From DSUN01 sp035527715 (GTDB taxonomy: Bacteria > Planctomycetota > PUPC01 > DSUN01), in the NCBI GenBank assembly GCA_035527715.1, contig DATKZY010000199.1, positions 1 through 64,000 on the forward strand: DNA of 64,000 nt, in the 5' to 3' direction. Positions within the stretch are counted from its first letter, which is position 1; every line of letters begins with the position of its first letter. Both the position numbers and the translations under genes were made by a program. Positions 10,079 to 18,720 of the stretch are shown here, in pieces. Below the pieces are notes generated by a model that was given only the letters and a program-made list of their open reading frames with translations, had not been told where the DNA came from and did not search any database.

Positions 10079-10907
10079 GGAGCGCGCTCCCGCTCCAGTG
10101 GAGTTTTTCGCGCAAGGTGTCATAATAGGTCCGAAGCCCGAGATCGATCAGCCGGAAATCGTTCGCGGCACGGCGGATGACCACGCGGTCCCCCCGGGCG
10201 AGCTGCTGGTACACCTGCCCGTCCACGGTCAGGCCCACGTCCACCGGGGTCGCGTCCACGCACAGCTCGATGCACCCGCTCGCGGGCACCACCAGGGGCC
10301 GGTTCGTGAGCGTGTGCGGGCAGATCGGCGTCACCACGAACGCGGCCAGCGCGGGGTCAATCACCGGCCCGCCGGCCGACAGCGAGTGCGCCGTCGAACC
10401 CGTGGGGGTCGAGACGATCACGCCGTCCCCATTGTAGGTTGTCGCCCGCACGCCGTCAACCACGAGGCCGATCGCCACCAGGCGCGACAGGGCGCCGCGC
10501 GAGACCACTGCGTCGTTGAGGGCCACGCGCTCGACCAGCGTCTGCCCGCCCCGCCGCAGGGCGCACGACAGGCGCATCCGCGACGAGACGCGGTAGCGGC
10601 CCTCCAGGATATCGCCGAAGCGCTCCTGGAGCTGCTCGGGCGACACCTCGGCCAGGAAGCCGAACTTGCCCAGGTTCACCCCGATGGCGGGGATCTGGTT
10701 GCTGCCCAGCCGCCGCGCGGTCGAGAGAATCGCTCCGTCCCCCCCCAGGATCACCGCAAGGTCCGCCTCCACGTGCTCCAGCTCGCGGTCCATCGCCAGG
10801 TCCAGCGCCACCACCTCGGCGCGCTCCCGCAGCCACGGCAGCAGTTGCTCCACGGCTGCGGCGACCGCAGGCTTCCCCGTATTGCCCGAGAGGATGAGCC
10901 GCTTCAT
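10059..10907 (-). CDS. nadK: NAD kinase
   Basis: NAD kinase of 282 residues, phosphorylating NAD to NADP with ATP or polyphosphate. The catalytic GGDG lies at 55-58 (LGGDGAILSTAR). NDAVV follows in mid-protein, and the substrate loop PTGSTAHSLSAGGP near 166-179 is intact. The ATG overlaps the stop of dxs by 4 nt. NADP(H) is needed by the DXP pathway encoded upstream, which makes the coupling to dxs sensible, though such linkage can be incidental. Confidence 0.93.
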   Translation of the reverse strand: MKRLILSGNTGKPAVAAAVEQLLPWLRERAEVVALDLAMDRELEHVEADLAVILGGDGAILSTARRLGSNQIPAIGVNLGKFGFLAEVSPEQLQERFGDILEGRYRVSSRMRLSCALRRGGQTLVERVALNDAVVSRGALSRLVAIGLVVDGVRATTYNGDGVIVSTPTGSTAHSLSAGGPVIDPALAAFVVTPICPHTLTNRPLVVPASGCIELCVDATPVDVGLTVDGQVYQQLARGDRVVIRRAANDFRLIDLGLRTYYDTLREKLHWSGSALHDRGRG

Positions 10908-12850
10908 CGTCGCACCCCGCCTGGCTTCTCCAGAGGCGCGCCGCTGGCGCGCGGCGTGGATCGTGCCGTGCCCCCGCCGCGCACGAACTCGGCCACGCGG
11001 GCGGCGATGCCCGCGGCACTGAGCCCCAGGCCCCCCAGCAGCGCCTCCCGCGGCCCGTGCTCCACGAACCGGTCGGGGATGCCCAGCAGCTCCACATGGC
11101 ACGGCAGGGCGCCGTGCGGCGCGATGGCCTCCAGGACCGCCGACCCGAAGCCGCCCACGACGGAATGCTCCTCGATGGTCACGAGGATGGGCACGCGGGA
11201 GGCCAGCGACCCAAGGAGGGCCGCGTCCACGGGCTTGGCGAATCGCGCGTTGACGACGGCCGCCTCGATGCCCTCTCTGGCCAGGAGGACCGCCGCCTCC
11301 CAGGCCCGCTCCACCATGGACCCGTAGGCCACCAGGGCCGCGTGCGAGCCCTCCCGCAACAGCTCCGCCTGTCCGACCTCGATGGGCGGCGGCTGCGGCC
11401 ACCCGACAGCCGGCACCGGCGCCTTGGGAAACCGGATGGCCCACACGCGGTCGCCGGCCACCGCGGCCTCCAGCATGGCCTCCAGCTCCGCGCCGTCCCT
11501 TGGCGCCGCCAGGACCATGCCGGGCAGGTGGCGCAGGAGGGCGATGTCGAACACCCCGTGATGCGTCGGCCCGTCGGCGCCGACCAGGCCCGCACGGTCC
11601 ATGCACAGCACCGCGCCGGCCCCCTGAAGGCACAGATCGTGGAACACCTGGTCGTAGGAGCGCTGGAGAAACGTCGAGTAGATGGCCACCACTGGCTTGC
11701 AGGCCGCGGCGGCCAGACCCCCCGCAAAGGCTACCCCGTGCGACTCGCTGATGCCCACGTCGAAGAACCGCTGAGGGAAGCGCTGGCCGAAGTCTGCAAG
11801 GCCCGTCCCCTCCTCCATCGCCGCGGTGATCGCCACGACGTCGTGCCGCCTCTCGCCGATGCGGCACAGGGCGTCGGAGAAGACCGACGTGTAGCTTGGC
11901 CCCGCCGCGCCGTTGGCTGGGCCGGGCGCGCAGGCGGAGGGCGCTGCCGGCCCCGCGCTGTGGTAGCGGCTCGGGTCGCTCGTCGCGGCGGCGTGGCCGC
12001 GCCCCTTCTGCGTCAGCACGTGGAGCAGGATGGGGCCCGAGAGCTCGCGCACCGCCTCCAGCATCGCAACCAGGTCGTCGAGGCGGTGGCCGTCCACGGG
12101 GCCGAACGTGCGGAAGCCGATCTGGTCGAAGAGCGTCTCGGAGCCGACGGCCACCTTGATGCTCTCCTTGAGCTGCCCCAGGGCGGCCTCGGCAGGGGCG
12201 CCGATGCCGGGCAGGCTGCGGACGACGCGGCGCAACTCCCGCTTCGCCTTGTTGTAGAACGGCGCCGACCGCAAGCGGTCGAGATACTGGGCGATCGCGC
12301 CCACCGTCCTGTTGATGGACATTCGGTTGTCGTTGAGCACGACCAGGATATCCCTGCCCAGAGCGCCGGCGTGGTTGAGCGCCTCCAGGGCCACGCCGTT
12401 GGTCAGCGTGCCATCGCCCACGATCGCCACGACGCGGCGCCGTCGCCCGGCAAGCGCATCCGCGCACACAAGGCCCATGGCGGAGGAGAGCGCCGTGCCC
12501 GCGTGGCCGGTGGTGAAGAGGTCGTACGGGCTCTCGGCCTTGCTTGGGAAGCCGCTCAGGCCTCCCTGCTGGCGCAGGGTATGGAACTGCTTGCGCCGTC
12601 CCGTGAGCAGCTTGTGCGCGTAGGTCTGGTGCCCGACGTCCCACACAAGCACATCGTGGCGGAGATCGAAGCAGCGGTGGAGGGCCACCGTCAGCTCCAC
12701 GGCGCCGAGGTTGGACGCCAGGTGGCCCCCGTTGGCGGCGACCACGCGGCGGATCTCCTCGCGCAGCTCTTCCGCGAGCTGCGGCAGCTCCTCGCTCCTC
12801 AGCCGCCGCACGTCCGCCGGGCCGTTGATCTGCTCAAGGATGCTTCCCAC
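10904..12850 (-). CDS. dxs: 1-deoxy-D-xylulose-5-phosphate synthase
   Basis: DXS, 648 residues, condenses pyruvate and glyceraldehyde 3-phosphate to give DXP, the first step of the MEP isoprenoid pathway. TPP-binding GDGTLTNGVALEALN, the YNKAKRELRR segment and the transketolase-type DRAGLVGADGPTHHG motif are all present. Length is normal for the family. It lies 139 nt downstream of the polyprenyl synthase gene. The gap holds an AGAAGGG/CCCTTCT hairpin but no clear promoter. Confidence 0.95.
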   Translation of the reverse strand: MGSILEQINGPADVRRLRSEELPQLAEELREEIRRVVAANGGHLASNLGAVELTVALHRCFDLRHDVLVWDVGHQTYAHKLLTGRRKQFHTLRQQGGLSGFPSKAESPYDLFTTGHAGTALSSAMGLVCADALAGRRRRVVAIVGDGTLTNGVALEALNHAGALGRDILVVLNDNRMSINRTVGAIAQYLDRLRSAPFYNKAKRELRRVVRSLPGIGAPAEAALGQLKESIKVAVGSETLFDQIGFRTFGPVDGHRLDDLVAMLEAVRELSGPILLHVLTQKGRGHAAATSDPSRYHSAGPAAPSACAPGPANGAAGPSYTSVFSDALCRIGERRHDVVAITAAMEEGTGLADFGQRFPQRFFDVGISESHGVAFAGGLAAAACKPVVAIYSTFLQRSYDQVFHDLCLQGAGAVLCMDRAGLVGADGPTHHGVFDIALLRHLPGMVLAAPRDGAELEAMLEAAVAGDRVWAIRFPKAPVPAVGWPQPPPIEVGQAELLREGSHAALVAYGSMVERAWEAAVLLAREGIEAAVVNARFAKPVDAALLGSLASRVPILVTIEEHSVVGGFGSAVLEAIAPHGALPCHVELLGIPDRFVEHGPREALLGGLGLSAAGIAARVAEFVRGGGTARSTPRASGAPLEKPGGVRR

Positions 12851-12989
12851 GCGAACTCCATCTCAGGGCCTGGAACAAGAGGGCACCGGCGATCGGCTCA
12901 CCGCTCTCGCTCCGTACCCCTCTGCGGGCAGAAGGGTATGGTTCCCTTCTTACTTCCTACCACTTTTGCCGGCATTGCGCAAGGCACAC

Positions 12990-13874
12990 TCACATGTTCC
13001 TCCCAACGACGTAGGCCGCCAGGTCGCGGAGGAGGTCGGCCGGGGGGCCGAAGGGGGCCAGCTCGGCGATCGCCTGCTCGGCGAAGGCGCCGGCGCGCCG
13101 GCGCGACTCGGCGAGCCCAAACACCGCGGGATACGTGATCTTGCCGCACAAGGCATCCTTGCCCGCGGTCTTGCCGAGCTGCTCGCTGGTCGCCTCGGCG
13201 TCGAGCGCGTCGTCGGTGACCTGGAAGGCGAGCCCGAGCAGCTCGCCGAAGCGCCCCAGCCGCTCCCCCGTGGCCTCCGGGGCATCGGCCGCCAGCGCGC
13301 CCAGACGAAGCGACGCGCCCATCAGGGCCGCCGTCTTGTGCGAATGGATAAAGCTCACTCGCTCCGCGGTCGGCTCCTCGCCCGCGAGGTCCATGTCGGC
13401 CTCCTGGCCGCCCACCATTCCGGCGGCGCCCGCGCCGCGCGCCAACGCCGCCACAAGCACGGCGGCGTGGCGCTCGCACGGGGGCCGAGCCAGGACCTCG
13501 AAGGCCAGAGTGAGCAGGGCGTCGCCGGCCAGGATCGCGGTCGCCTCGCCGAATGCCTTGTGGCACGAGGGCCGCCCGCGGCGGAAATCGTCGTCGTCCA
13601 TCGCCGGCAGATCATCGTGGATGAGCGAGTAGGTGTGCACGAGCTCGACGGCGCACGCCGGCGGCAGGGCAAGCTCCCGGGCGCCGCCGCACAGCTCCGA
13701 GGCCAGCAACACCAGGGCGGGCCGCAGGCGCTTGCCGCCCGCGAAGACGCTGTAGCGCATGGCCTCGACGAGCCGACCCGCCGGCCCCCCGGGCGCGGGA
13801 AGCAGCCGCTCGAGCGCCGCGTCCACCTCGCGGCGGACCTCCCGCAGATACGCGGCCAGGCGCTCCGAGCTCAT
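12990..13874 (-). CDS. ispA: Geranylgeranyl/farnesyl diphosphate synthase
   Basis: A trans-polyprenyl diphosphate synthase of 294 residues. The first Asp-rich motif DDLPAMDDDD starts at 87 and the second is DDALD at 221-225; GGKRLRP at 46-52 binds substrate. It elongates DMAPP with IPP, probably to C15 or C20. The residues before the first Asp-rich motif include Tyr82 (HTYSLIHDD), but chain length should not be called from this alone. ATG overlaps the xseB stop. The order xseA-xseB-ispA-dxs matches that of many bacteria. Confidence 0.92.
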   Translation of the reverse strand: MSSERLAAYLREVRREVDAALERLLPAPGGPAGRLVEAMRYSVFAGGKRLRPALVLLASELCGGARELALPPACAVELVHTYSLIHDDLPAMDDDDFRRGRPSCHKAFGEATAILAGDALLTLAFEVLARPPCERHAAVLVAALARGAGAAGMVGGQEADMDLAGEEPTAERVSFIHSHKTAALMGASLRLGALAADAPEATGERLGRFGELLGLAFQVTDDALDAEATSEQLGKTAGKDALCGKITYPAVFGLAESRRRAGAFAEQAIAELAPFGPPADLLRDLAAYVVGRNM

Positions 13875-14125
13875 GACCCGTCCTCGCGCGCGCTCCCGTC
13901 CTCGGCCTCGAACGGCCGCGTCCCGAGCTTCGCGTCGGCGCCCTGGACCAGCACCTCGATCCGCTTCTCCGCGGCGGCCAGGATCGCCGTGCACTCCTTG
14001 TGCGCGGCGACGCCGCGTTCGTAGCGCTCGAGGGCCTCGTCGAGCGTCAACTCGCCGCTCTCAAGCTCCTCGACGATTTGCTCGAGGGCTTCCAGGGTCT
14101 TCTCGAACGACACTCGTTTGCCCAT
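13871..14125 (-). CDS. xseB: Exodeoxyribonuclease VII small subunit
   Basis: An 84-residue protein with the family core FEKTLEALEQIVEELESGEL, followed by LDEALERYERGVAAHKEC. The subunit multimerises on XseA to form exonuclease VII, which degrades single-stranded DNA. Its start lies inside the end of xseA, an overlap of about 65 nt, which is much longer than the usual few bases. The overlap places the start codon and ribosome binding site within xseA coding sequence. The C-terminus after residue 70 is acidic and probably disordered. Confidence 0.9.
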   Translation of the reverse strand: MGKRVSFEKTLEALEQIVEELESGELTLDEALERYERGVAAHKECTAILAAAEKRIEVLVQGADAKLGTRPFEAEDGSAREDGS

Positions 14126-15329
14126 TCACCGTCTCCACTCTCGAAACCAGGCGGCCGGCGTGGAGCAGGGTCTCCACCGCCTGACCCGCCTGCACCTGCC
14201 CCGCACTGCGGATGACCTCACGGGACTCGAGCACGCGGGTGATCGAGTAGCCCCGCTCGAGGACGCGCACGGGGCCGAGGGCCTGAAGGCGGCCCGCCGC
14301 CGTGGCGAGCCGCTCGCGACACGACTCGACGCGCCGCCGCACGGCCAACGCGGCCGCGCCGGCCAATTCGTCGAGCCGTTGCTCGTGGCGCCGCACGGTC
14401 TCCAGGGGCGCCCGGAACCCGTAGCTGGCGCGCAGCCGCTCCAGGCGGGCGCGCGCCAGGTCCACCCGGCCCCGCAAGGCCGTGGTGAGACGCCCGCGCA
14501 ACTCGCCGAGCCGCCCCACCAGCTCTGCCAGCTCGGGCAGCACGATCTCGGCGGCCTCGGTGGGCGTGAGCGCCCGGCGGTCCGCCACGAAGTCCGCGAT
14601 CGTGACGTCAATCTCGTGTCCCACGGCCGAGATGATGGGCACCCTCGAGGCGTGGATGGCGCGCGCCACCACCTCCTCGTTGAAGGCCCACAGGTCCTCC
14701 AGGCTCCCGCCGCCCCGCCCGACGATCAGCACGTCTGCCCCGCCCCATTCGTTGAACTCGGCGATCGCCCGCGCGATCTCCGCCGCCGCCCCCGCCCCCT
14801 GCACGCGGACGGGTCGGATCACCACGTGGGCGGGCGGGAAGCGCCGGGCGAGCACCGTCAGGATGTCGCCGACCGCCGCGCCGGTCGTCGAGGTCACCAC
14901 GCCGATGCAGGCCGGCAGGAAGGGCAGCGGCTTCTTCGCCTCCGGGCGGAACAGCCCCTCCTTCTCCAACCTGTCCTTCAGTTGAAGAAACGCGAGCTGG
15001 AGCGCGCCCATGCCCTTCGGCTGGATCGACGAGATGACGACCTGATAGCTCCCGCGCGGCTCGTAGACCGTGAGGGCGCCAGTGACGATCACCTCCATGC
15101 CGTCCTCGAGGTCGAACCGCAGGCGGCTGGCGCTGCTGCGCCACAGCACCGCGGAGATCTGCGCGCCGGAGTCCTTCAGCGTCAGGTACACGTGCCCGGA
15201 AGCGGGCCGACGGAGATTGGAGACCTCGCCCACCAGGCACACGGAGTCGAACTCCTCCTCCAGCGAGCGCCGGATGCGCCGGGTGAGCTCGGAGACGCTG
15301 AGGATCTCTTCGCCGTGAGATGGCTGCAA
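14061..15329 (-). CDS. xseA: Exodeoxyribonuclease VII large subunit
   Basis: The catalytic subunit of exonuclease VII, 422 residues. The N-terminal OB-fold includes VCLVGEVSNLRRPASGHVY at about 30-48. The catalytic core shows GVVTSTTGAAVGDIL and VGRGGGSLEDLWAFNEE. A helical C-terminal region follows and then a tail rich in Arg and Pro. It acts in the cytoplasm on single-stranded DNA during repair. The last 65 nt overlap xseB in another frame. Confidence 0.94.
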   Translation of the reverse strand: MQPSHGEEILSVSELTRRIRRSLEEEFDSVCLVGEVSNLRRPASGHVYLTLKDSGAQISAVLWRSSASRLRFDLEDGMEVIVTGALTVYEPRGSYQVVISSIQPKGMGALQLAFLQLKDRLEKEGLFRPEAKKPLPFLPACIGVVTSTTGAAVGDILTVLARRFPPAHVVIRPVRVQGAGAAAEIARAIAEFNEWGGADVLIVGRGGGSLEDLWAFNEEVVARAIHASRVPIISAVGHEIDVTIADFVADRRALTPTEAAEIVLPELAELVGRLGELRGRLTTALRGRVDLARARLERLRASYGFRAPLETVRRHEQRLDELAGAAALAVRRRVESCRERLATAAGRLQALGPVRVLERGYSITRVLESREVIRSAGQVQAGQAVETLLHAGRLVSRVETVNGQTSVVREDPGSPRANRRGA

Positions 15330-15375
15330 GGCCCACTCCTCACCGCACCTGGGGCGGCGTGCGACCGTGCACGAC

Positions 15376-16155
15376 CTACGTTTCCGCGATCCGGCGGATG
15401 CCGACGGCGCGACCCGTCTCGGCGTCCACGGACACGATGGCCCCGCACATGAGCACGGCGCCGCTGGCGACCTCCATCGGCACGTAGAGGCGCGTGCGGA
15501 GGCGTTCGATCACCTGCTCGACCCGGCGACCGAGGATCGAGCGCTGCGCCCCGGTCATCCCGAGGTCGGTGATGAAGGCCGTGCCCTGTTCGAGGAGCCG
15601 CTCGTCGGCGGTCTGCACGTGGGTGTGTGTGCCGAGCACGGCGCTCACGCGCCCGTCGAGGAACCAGCCCATCGCCGCCTTCTCCGAGGTGGCCTCCGCG
15701 TGAAAGTCCACGATCGTCACCCGCGGCCCGGGCGTTCGCTCGAGGAGGCGGCTCATGGTCTCGAACGGGCAGTCCACCGGCTCCAGGAAGATGCGCCCCA
15801 GGAGGTTGACGACGCGGACCGGGATGCCCGAGGCGGTGGCGACGGTGACGATGCCGGCGCCGGGCGCGCCGGGCGGGTAGTTCTGGGGCCGCAGGAGGCG
15901 CGGGTCCTCGGCGAGTGCCTGGGCGATGTCGCGCCGCCGCCACACGTGGTCGCCCGTGGTGACGACGTGGACGCCGACGCCGTGAAGCTCGGCGGCGATG
16001 GCTCGGGTGATCCCGAGGCCGCCCGCGGTGTTCTCGCCGTTGGCGACCACCAGGTCCACCCCCTCCCGCGCGACGATGCGGCGCAGGTTGTCGCGCAGGA
16101 AGTGGCGACCCGGGCGCCCCACCACGTCGCCGATGGCAAGAATCTGCACCGTCAA
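15376..16155 (-). CDS. YmdB-type phosphodiesterase
   Basis: A TIGR00282/YmdB metallophosphoesterase, 259 residues. Metal-binding blocks are GDVVGRPG at 8-15, NGENTAGG, GDHVW, DFHAEATSEK and GTHTHV. Relatives in Bacillus hydrolyse 2',3'-cyclic nucleotides and pair genetically with RNase Y. The same pairing is seen here: the gene lies 12 nt downstream of rny. The function as a cyclic nucleotide hydrolase linked to RNA turnover is inferred from family and neighbour. Confidence 0.9.
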   Translation of the reverse strand: MTVQILAIGDVVGRPGRHFLRDNLRRIVAREGVDLVVANGENTAGGLGITRAIAAELHGVGVHVVTTGDHVWRRRDIAQALAEDPRLLRPQNYPPGAPGAGIVTVATASGIPVRVVNLLGRIFLEPVDCPFETMSRLLERTPGPRVTIVDFHAEATSEKAAMGWFLDGRVSAVLGTHTHVQTADERLLEQGTAFITDLGMTGAQRSILGRRVEQVIERLRTRLYVPMEVASGAVLMCGAIVSVDAETGRAVGIRRIAET

Positions 16156-16167
16156 GGTGGCCCCATT

Positions 16168-17718
16168 CTACCGAGCGTACTCGACGGCTCGGGTCTCTCG
16201 GATCACGGTGACGCGGATCTCGCCGGGATAGTCGAGCTCCTGCTCGATCTCCTTGGCGATGTCGCGAGCCAGCTTGGTCGCCGCCCGGTCGTCCACCTTG
16301 TCGCTCTTGACGATCACGCGCACTTCGCGGCCGGCCTGGATGGCGTAGGCAGTGTCGACCCCCTCGAAGGAATTCGCAACGTCCTCGAGGCGTTCGAGCC
16401 GCTTGATGTACTTCTCGAGGGTCTCGCGGCGAGCGCCGGGGCGCGAGGCCGAGATCGCGTCGGCCGCCTGGACGAGGACGGCGTAGACGCTCTGGGGCGC
16501 CTCGCCCTCGTGGTGGGCGGCGATGGCGTTGATGACGATGGCGTCCTCGTCAATCCGCTTGCCGATCAGCGCGCCGATCTCGGGGTGGCCGCCCTCGAGC
16601 TCGTGGTCCACGGCCTTCCCGATGTCGTGCAGCAGGCCGATGCGCTTGGCCAGCGCGGGGTCGAGCCGCAACTCCCCTGCCATGATGGAGCACAGGTGCG
16701 CCACCTCGATGGAGTGCTGGAGCACGTTCTGGCCGTAGCTCGTGCGGTATCGCAGGCGCCCGAGCAGGTAGGCGAGCTTCTGGTTGCTGGTGTGCACGCC
16801 CATGTCGAAGAGCACTTGCTTGCCGGTCTGCTGAATGGTCTCTTCGGTCTTGCGCTTGGCCCGCTCGATGACCTCCTCGATGCGCGCGGGGTGGATGCGG
16901 CCGTCGGCCACCAGCTCCTCCATCGCGCGGCGGGCCATCTCGCGGCGAACGCTGTCGAAGGCCGAGAGCACCACCACCCCAGGCGTGTCGTCCACGATCA
17001 CGTCCACGCCCGTGGCCTTCTCGAACGCTCGGATGTTGCGGCCTTCGCGCCCGATGATGCGCCCCTTCATCTCGTCGCTCGGCAGGTCTATGGCGGAGAC
17101 GACGCTCTCGTTGGTATGCTCGACGGCGCAGCGCTGGATGGCGGTTGCCAGCACCTCTCGGGCTTTCTGGTCGGCGCTCTCCTTGGCCTGCTCGATCTTA
17201 CGCTCCAGGAGAGTAGCCGCCTCGCGGTCGAAGTCGCGCTCCAGGCGCTCGAAGAGCTGGGTCCGCGCGTCCTGTGGGCTGAGGCCCGAGATGCGGTAGA
17301 GGGCCTCTTTCTGCTTGTCGAGGGCCTCGGTGAGTTCGCGCTCCTTGGCGGCGATGCTTTCCTGGCGGGTGGAGAGCTCGCGCTCGAGGTTCTCGATATA
17401 CTTTTCGCGCTTGCCCGTGAGCTCCGCCTTGCGCTCCAAGGCGTCCTCCCGCTTCACCAGGCGCTTCTCCAGCAGCTTCAACTCCGTGCGGGTCTCGCGG
17501 GTCTCCCGTTCGAATTCCTCGCGGCGACGCAGCAGTTCCTCCTTGGCCGCTACGTCGGCCCGCTGGCGGACCTTTTCCGCCTCCTGGGCGGCGGCATCGA
17601 GGAGTCCGCTCGCCTCCTTTCGCGCGCTGCGCTTGCGAATGTAGCCCACCAGTTGACTAACGCCGTACCCCACAATGCACGCCACGGCGATCAGCAAGGC
17701 AACAGGTCCAGAAACCAC
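16168..17718 (-). CDS. rny: Ribonuclease Y
   Basis: Membrane-anchored endoribonuclease Y, 516 residues, initiating mRNA decay. A single N-terminal membrane segment (VALLIAVACIVGYGVSQLV) is followed by a coiled coil to about 190. A KH domain has GRIIGREGRNIRAFE at 219-233. An HD domain has HSIEVAH at 335-341 and the paired HD at 364-365 (LLHDIGKAVD). GTG is chosen because the anchor begins right there and it gives the standard length; the longer frame adds 35 Arg/Ser-rich residues. It heads the 16-gene run, with a 5' leader of about 580 nt. Confidence 0.93.
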   Translation of the reverse strand: MVSGPVALLIAVACIVGYGVSQLVGYIRKRSARKEASGLLDAAAQEAEKVRQRADVAAKEELLRRREEFERETRETRTELKLLEKRLVKREDALERKAELTGKREKYIENLERELSTRQESIAAKERELTEALDKQKEALYRISGLSPQDARTQLFERLERDFDREAATLLERKIEQAKESADQKAREVLATAIQRCAVEHTNESVVSAIDLPSDEMKGRIIGREGRNIRAFEKATGVDVIVDDTPGVVVLSAFDSVRREMARRAMEELVADGRIHPARIEEVIERAKRKTEETIQQTGKQVLFDMGVHTSNQKLAYLLGRLRYRTSYGQNVLQHSIEVAHLCSIMAGELRLDPALAKRIGLLHDIGKAVDHELEGGHPEIGALIGKRIDEDAIVINAIAAHHEGEAPQSVYAVLVQAADAISASRPGARRETLEKYIKRLERLEDVANSFEGVDTAYAIQAGREVRVIVKSDKVDDRAATKLARDIAKEIEQELDYPGEIRVTVIRETRAVEYAR

Positions 17719-18299
17719 AGACCACCTCTCGATCCCTCTCCGTCCGAGGCCGCACACGGAGCGGCCGGGGGACGGGCGCGACCAAGCGCTTGCCCTTATG
17801 TATACACTCTGGACGGGTCGCACGGGATGGAGAACAGGGGAAGAAGCTGCTGAGCGCGCAGAGCGGAAGGACGAACGGTCTCTAGAGTTGCCCTCGGGCT
17901 ACACGGCGTCGCGCACCACTGCCACGAGGAAGCGGCGTGGACACCCTCGGGGATCGAGCCGGATGACTTCCTGGGGCCCTGCCGCTCGCCGGGCGGGGTA
18001 AGCCGCCCGACTGTCGCGTGGTCCGGGCCGACGCATGTCTTGATGCGCCTTCAGGTTGCCAAGCGTTCGCGCCCACGAAAGTCTCGTGCCTCTCTACATC
18101 TAACTCGTAACAGTGGCCAAGCCGCCCGCCGGCAGCTACCCACGCCGCCGTTACCCTCGCGGCCGGCTGCGCCACCGTGCATACAGAAACAACTCTATCG
18201 CTCCACACACTCTCCCTGACCCCGTGCCACCCTCCAGCACGATGCCATGAGTTGTGCTCTCGTTGGCCTCCCCTCGGATGCCCCTCTCGCATCCTCTAC
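17719..18299 (-). ncRNA. Candidate structured leader or RNA gene upstream of rny
   Basis: A good promoter at 18305-18332 points into about 580 nt without a believable gene. The predicted 5' end opens with a hairpin (GGATGC/GCATCC, 18276-18294). More self-complementary segments follow, for example around CCGCCGGCAGC/GGCGG and CACGAGACTTTCGTG. I looked for RNase P RNA (GAGGAAAGTCC), tmRNA (the T-arm and CCA end) and SRP RNA (GGAAGGAAGCAG) landmarks and did not find them. Either an independent RNA or a long regulatory 5' UTR would fit. A 136-codon reading frame here has no ribosome binding site. Confidence 0.3.
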
Positions 18300-18304
18300 C
18301 ACAG

Positions 18305-18332
18305 ATTATAGCGACCCCGTCAGGCAAGTCAA
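18305..18332 (-). promoter_or_regulatory. Sigma70-type promoter for rny leader
   Basis: On the minus strand TTGACT (18332-18327) and a perfect TATAAT (18310-18305) are separated by 16 nt. Predicted transcription starts near 18298. The next gene on that strand is rny. Confidence 0.7.
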
Positions 18333-18379
18333 GGAGAATCTCAGCCCCCCGCGCGACCACCGCCCCCGGCCAGCCCCGG

Positions 18380-18506
18380 CCATTGTGTATCAGTGTGCAT
18401 CACCCCGTAGCTTGATACACAATGGTAGTCCCCAGAGAAATGGCGATTCTCGCCATTCTGTTCATTCTGTATCATTTCCCCCTCCCTGGGAAGTGATACA
18501 CAATGG
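18380..18506. repeat. Inverted 13-mer boxes CCATTGTGTATCA
   Basis: CCATTGTGTATCA at 18380-18392 is mirrored by TGATACACAATGG at 18413-18425, 20 nt away, and a further perfect copy of the latter is at 18494-18506. A small palindrome, AATGGCGATTCTCGCCATT, lies between copies 2 and 3. The outer copies give a 127-nt element with perfect 13-nt inverted ends. It sits just upstream of the rny leader promoter, so it could be either an operator cluster or a MITE-like element. Confidence 0.6.
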
Positions 18507-18560
18507 GTAAGGGGGCCTCCGAGCCCCTATCTAGTTGGCGCGTAGACACATAGGGATATT

Positions 18561-18683
18561 TCAGTGCCCGGCGTAGTCGCTGCACCGCGTCGCATTCGGG
18601 CGGTCGGGCCGCCGGCAGGCGTCGCCGTAGTCGTACTTACACGTGTCGCACAGGGTGCGTTCGCCGAAGAGCTTGGCGCGCAC
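18561..18683 (-). CDS. Small Cys-rich protein
   Basis: A candidate 40-residue protein whose end reads CDTCKYDYGDACRRPDRPN and then ATRCSDYAGH. The pattern C-x2-C-x7-C-x9-C looks like a four-cysteine metal-binding knuckle and is much more protein-like than the antisense frames. It starts 38 nt after the end of the SH3-protein gene, so both could share one transcript. GTG at 18683 is the only reasonable start; an upstream non-canonical start in WKTFWQAV is possible. Function is unknown. Confidence 0.45.
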   Translation of the reverse strand: MRAKLFGERTLCDTCKYDYGDACRRPDRPNATRCSDYAGH

Positions 18684-18720
18684 CGCCTGCCAGAAGGTCT
18701 TCCACGTTCCGGGCCGGGGC

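Noticed and set aside
15367..17853. Long plus-strand frame opposite ymdB and rny
   Set aside because: It is the antisense shadow of two well supported genes.
17882..18292. 136-codon reading frame upstream of rny
   Set aside because: No ribosome binding site, low-complexity Arg/Gly/Ser content, and the start is at the promoter's predicted transcript end.
17719..18299. RNase P RNA, tmRNA or SRP RNA
   Set aside because: The diagnostic sequences of each (GAGGAAAGTCC; T-arm plus CCA end; GGAAGGAAGCAG) are absent.
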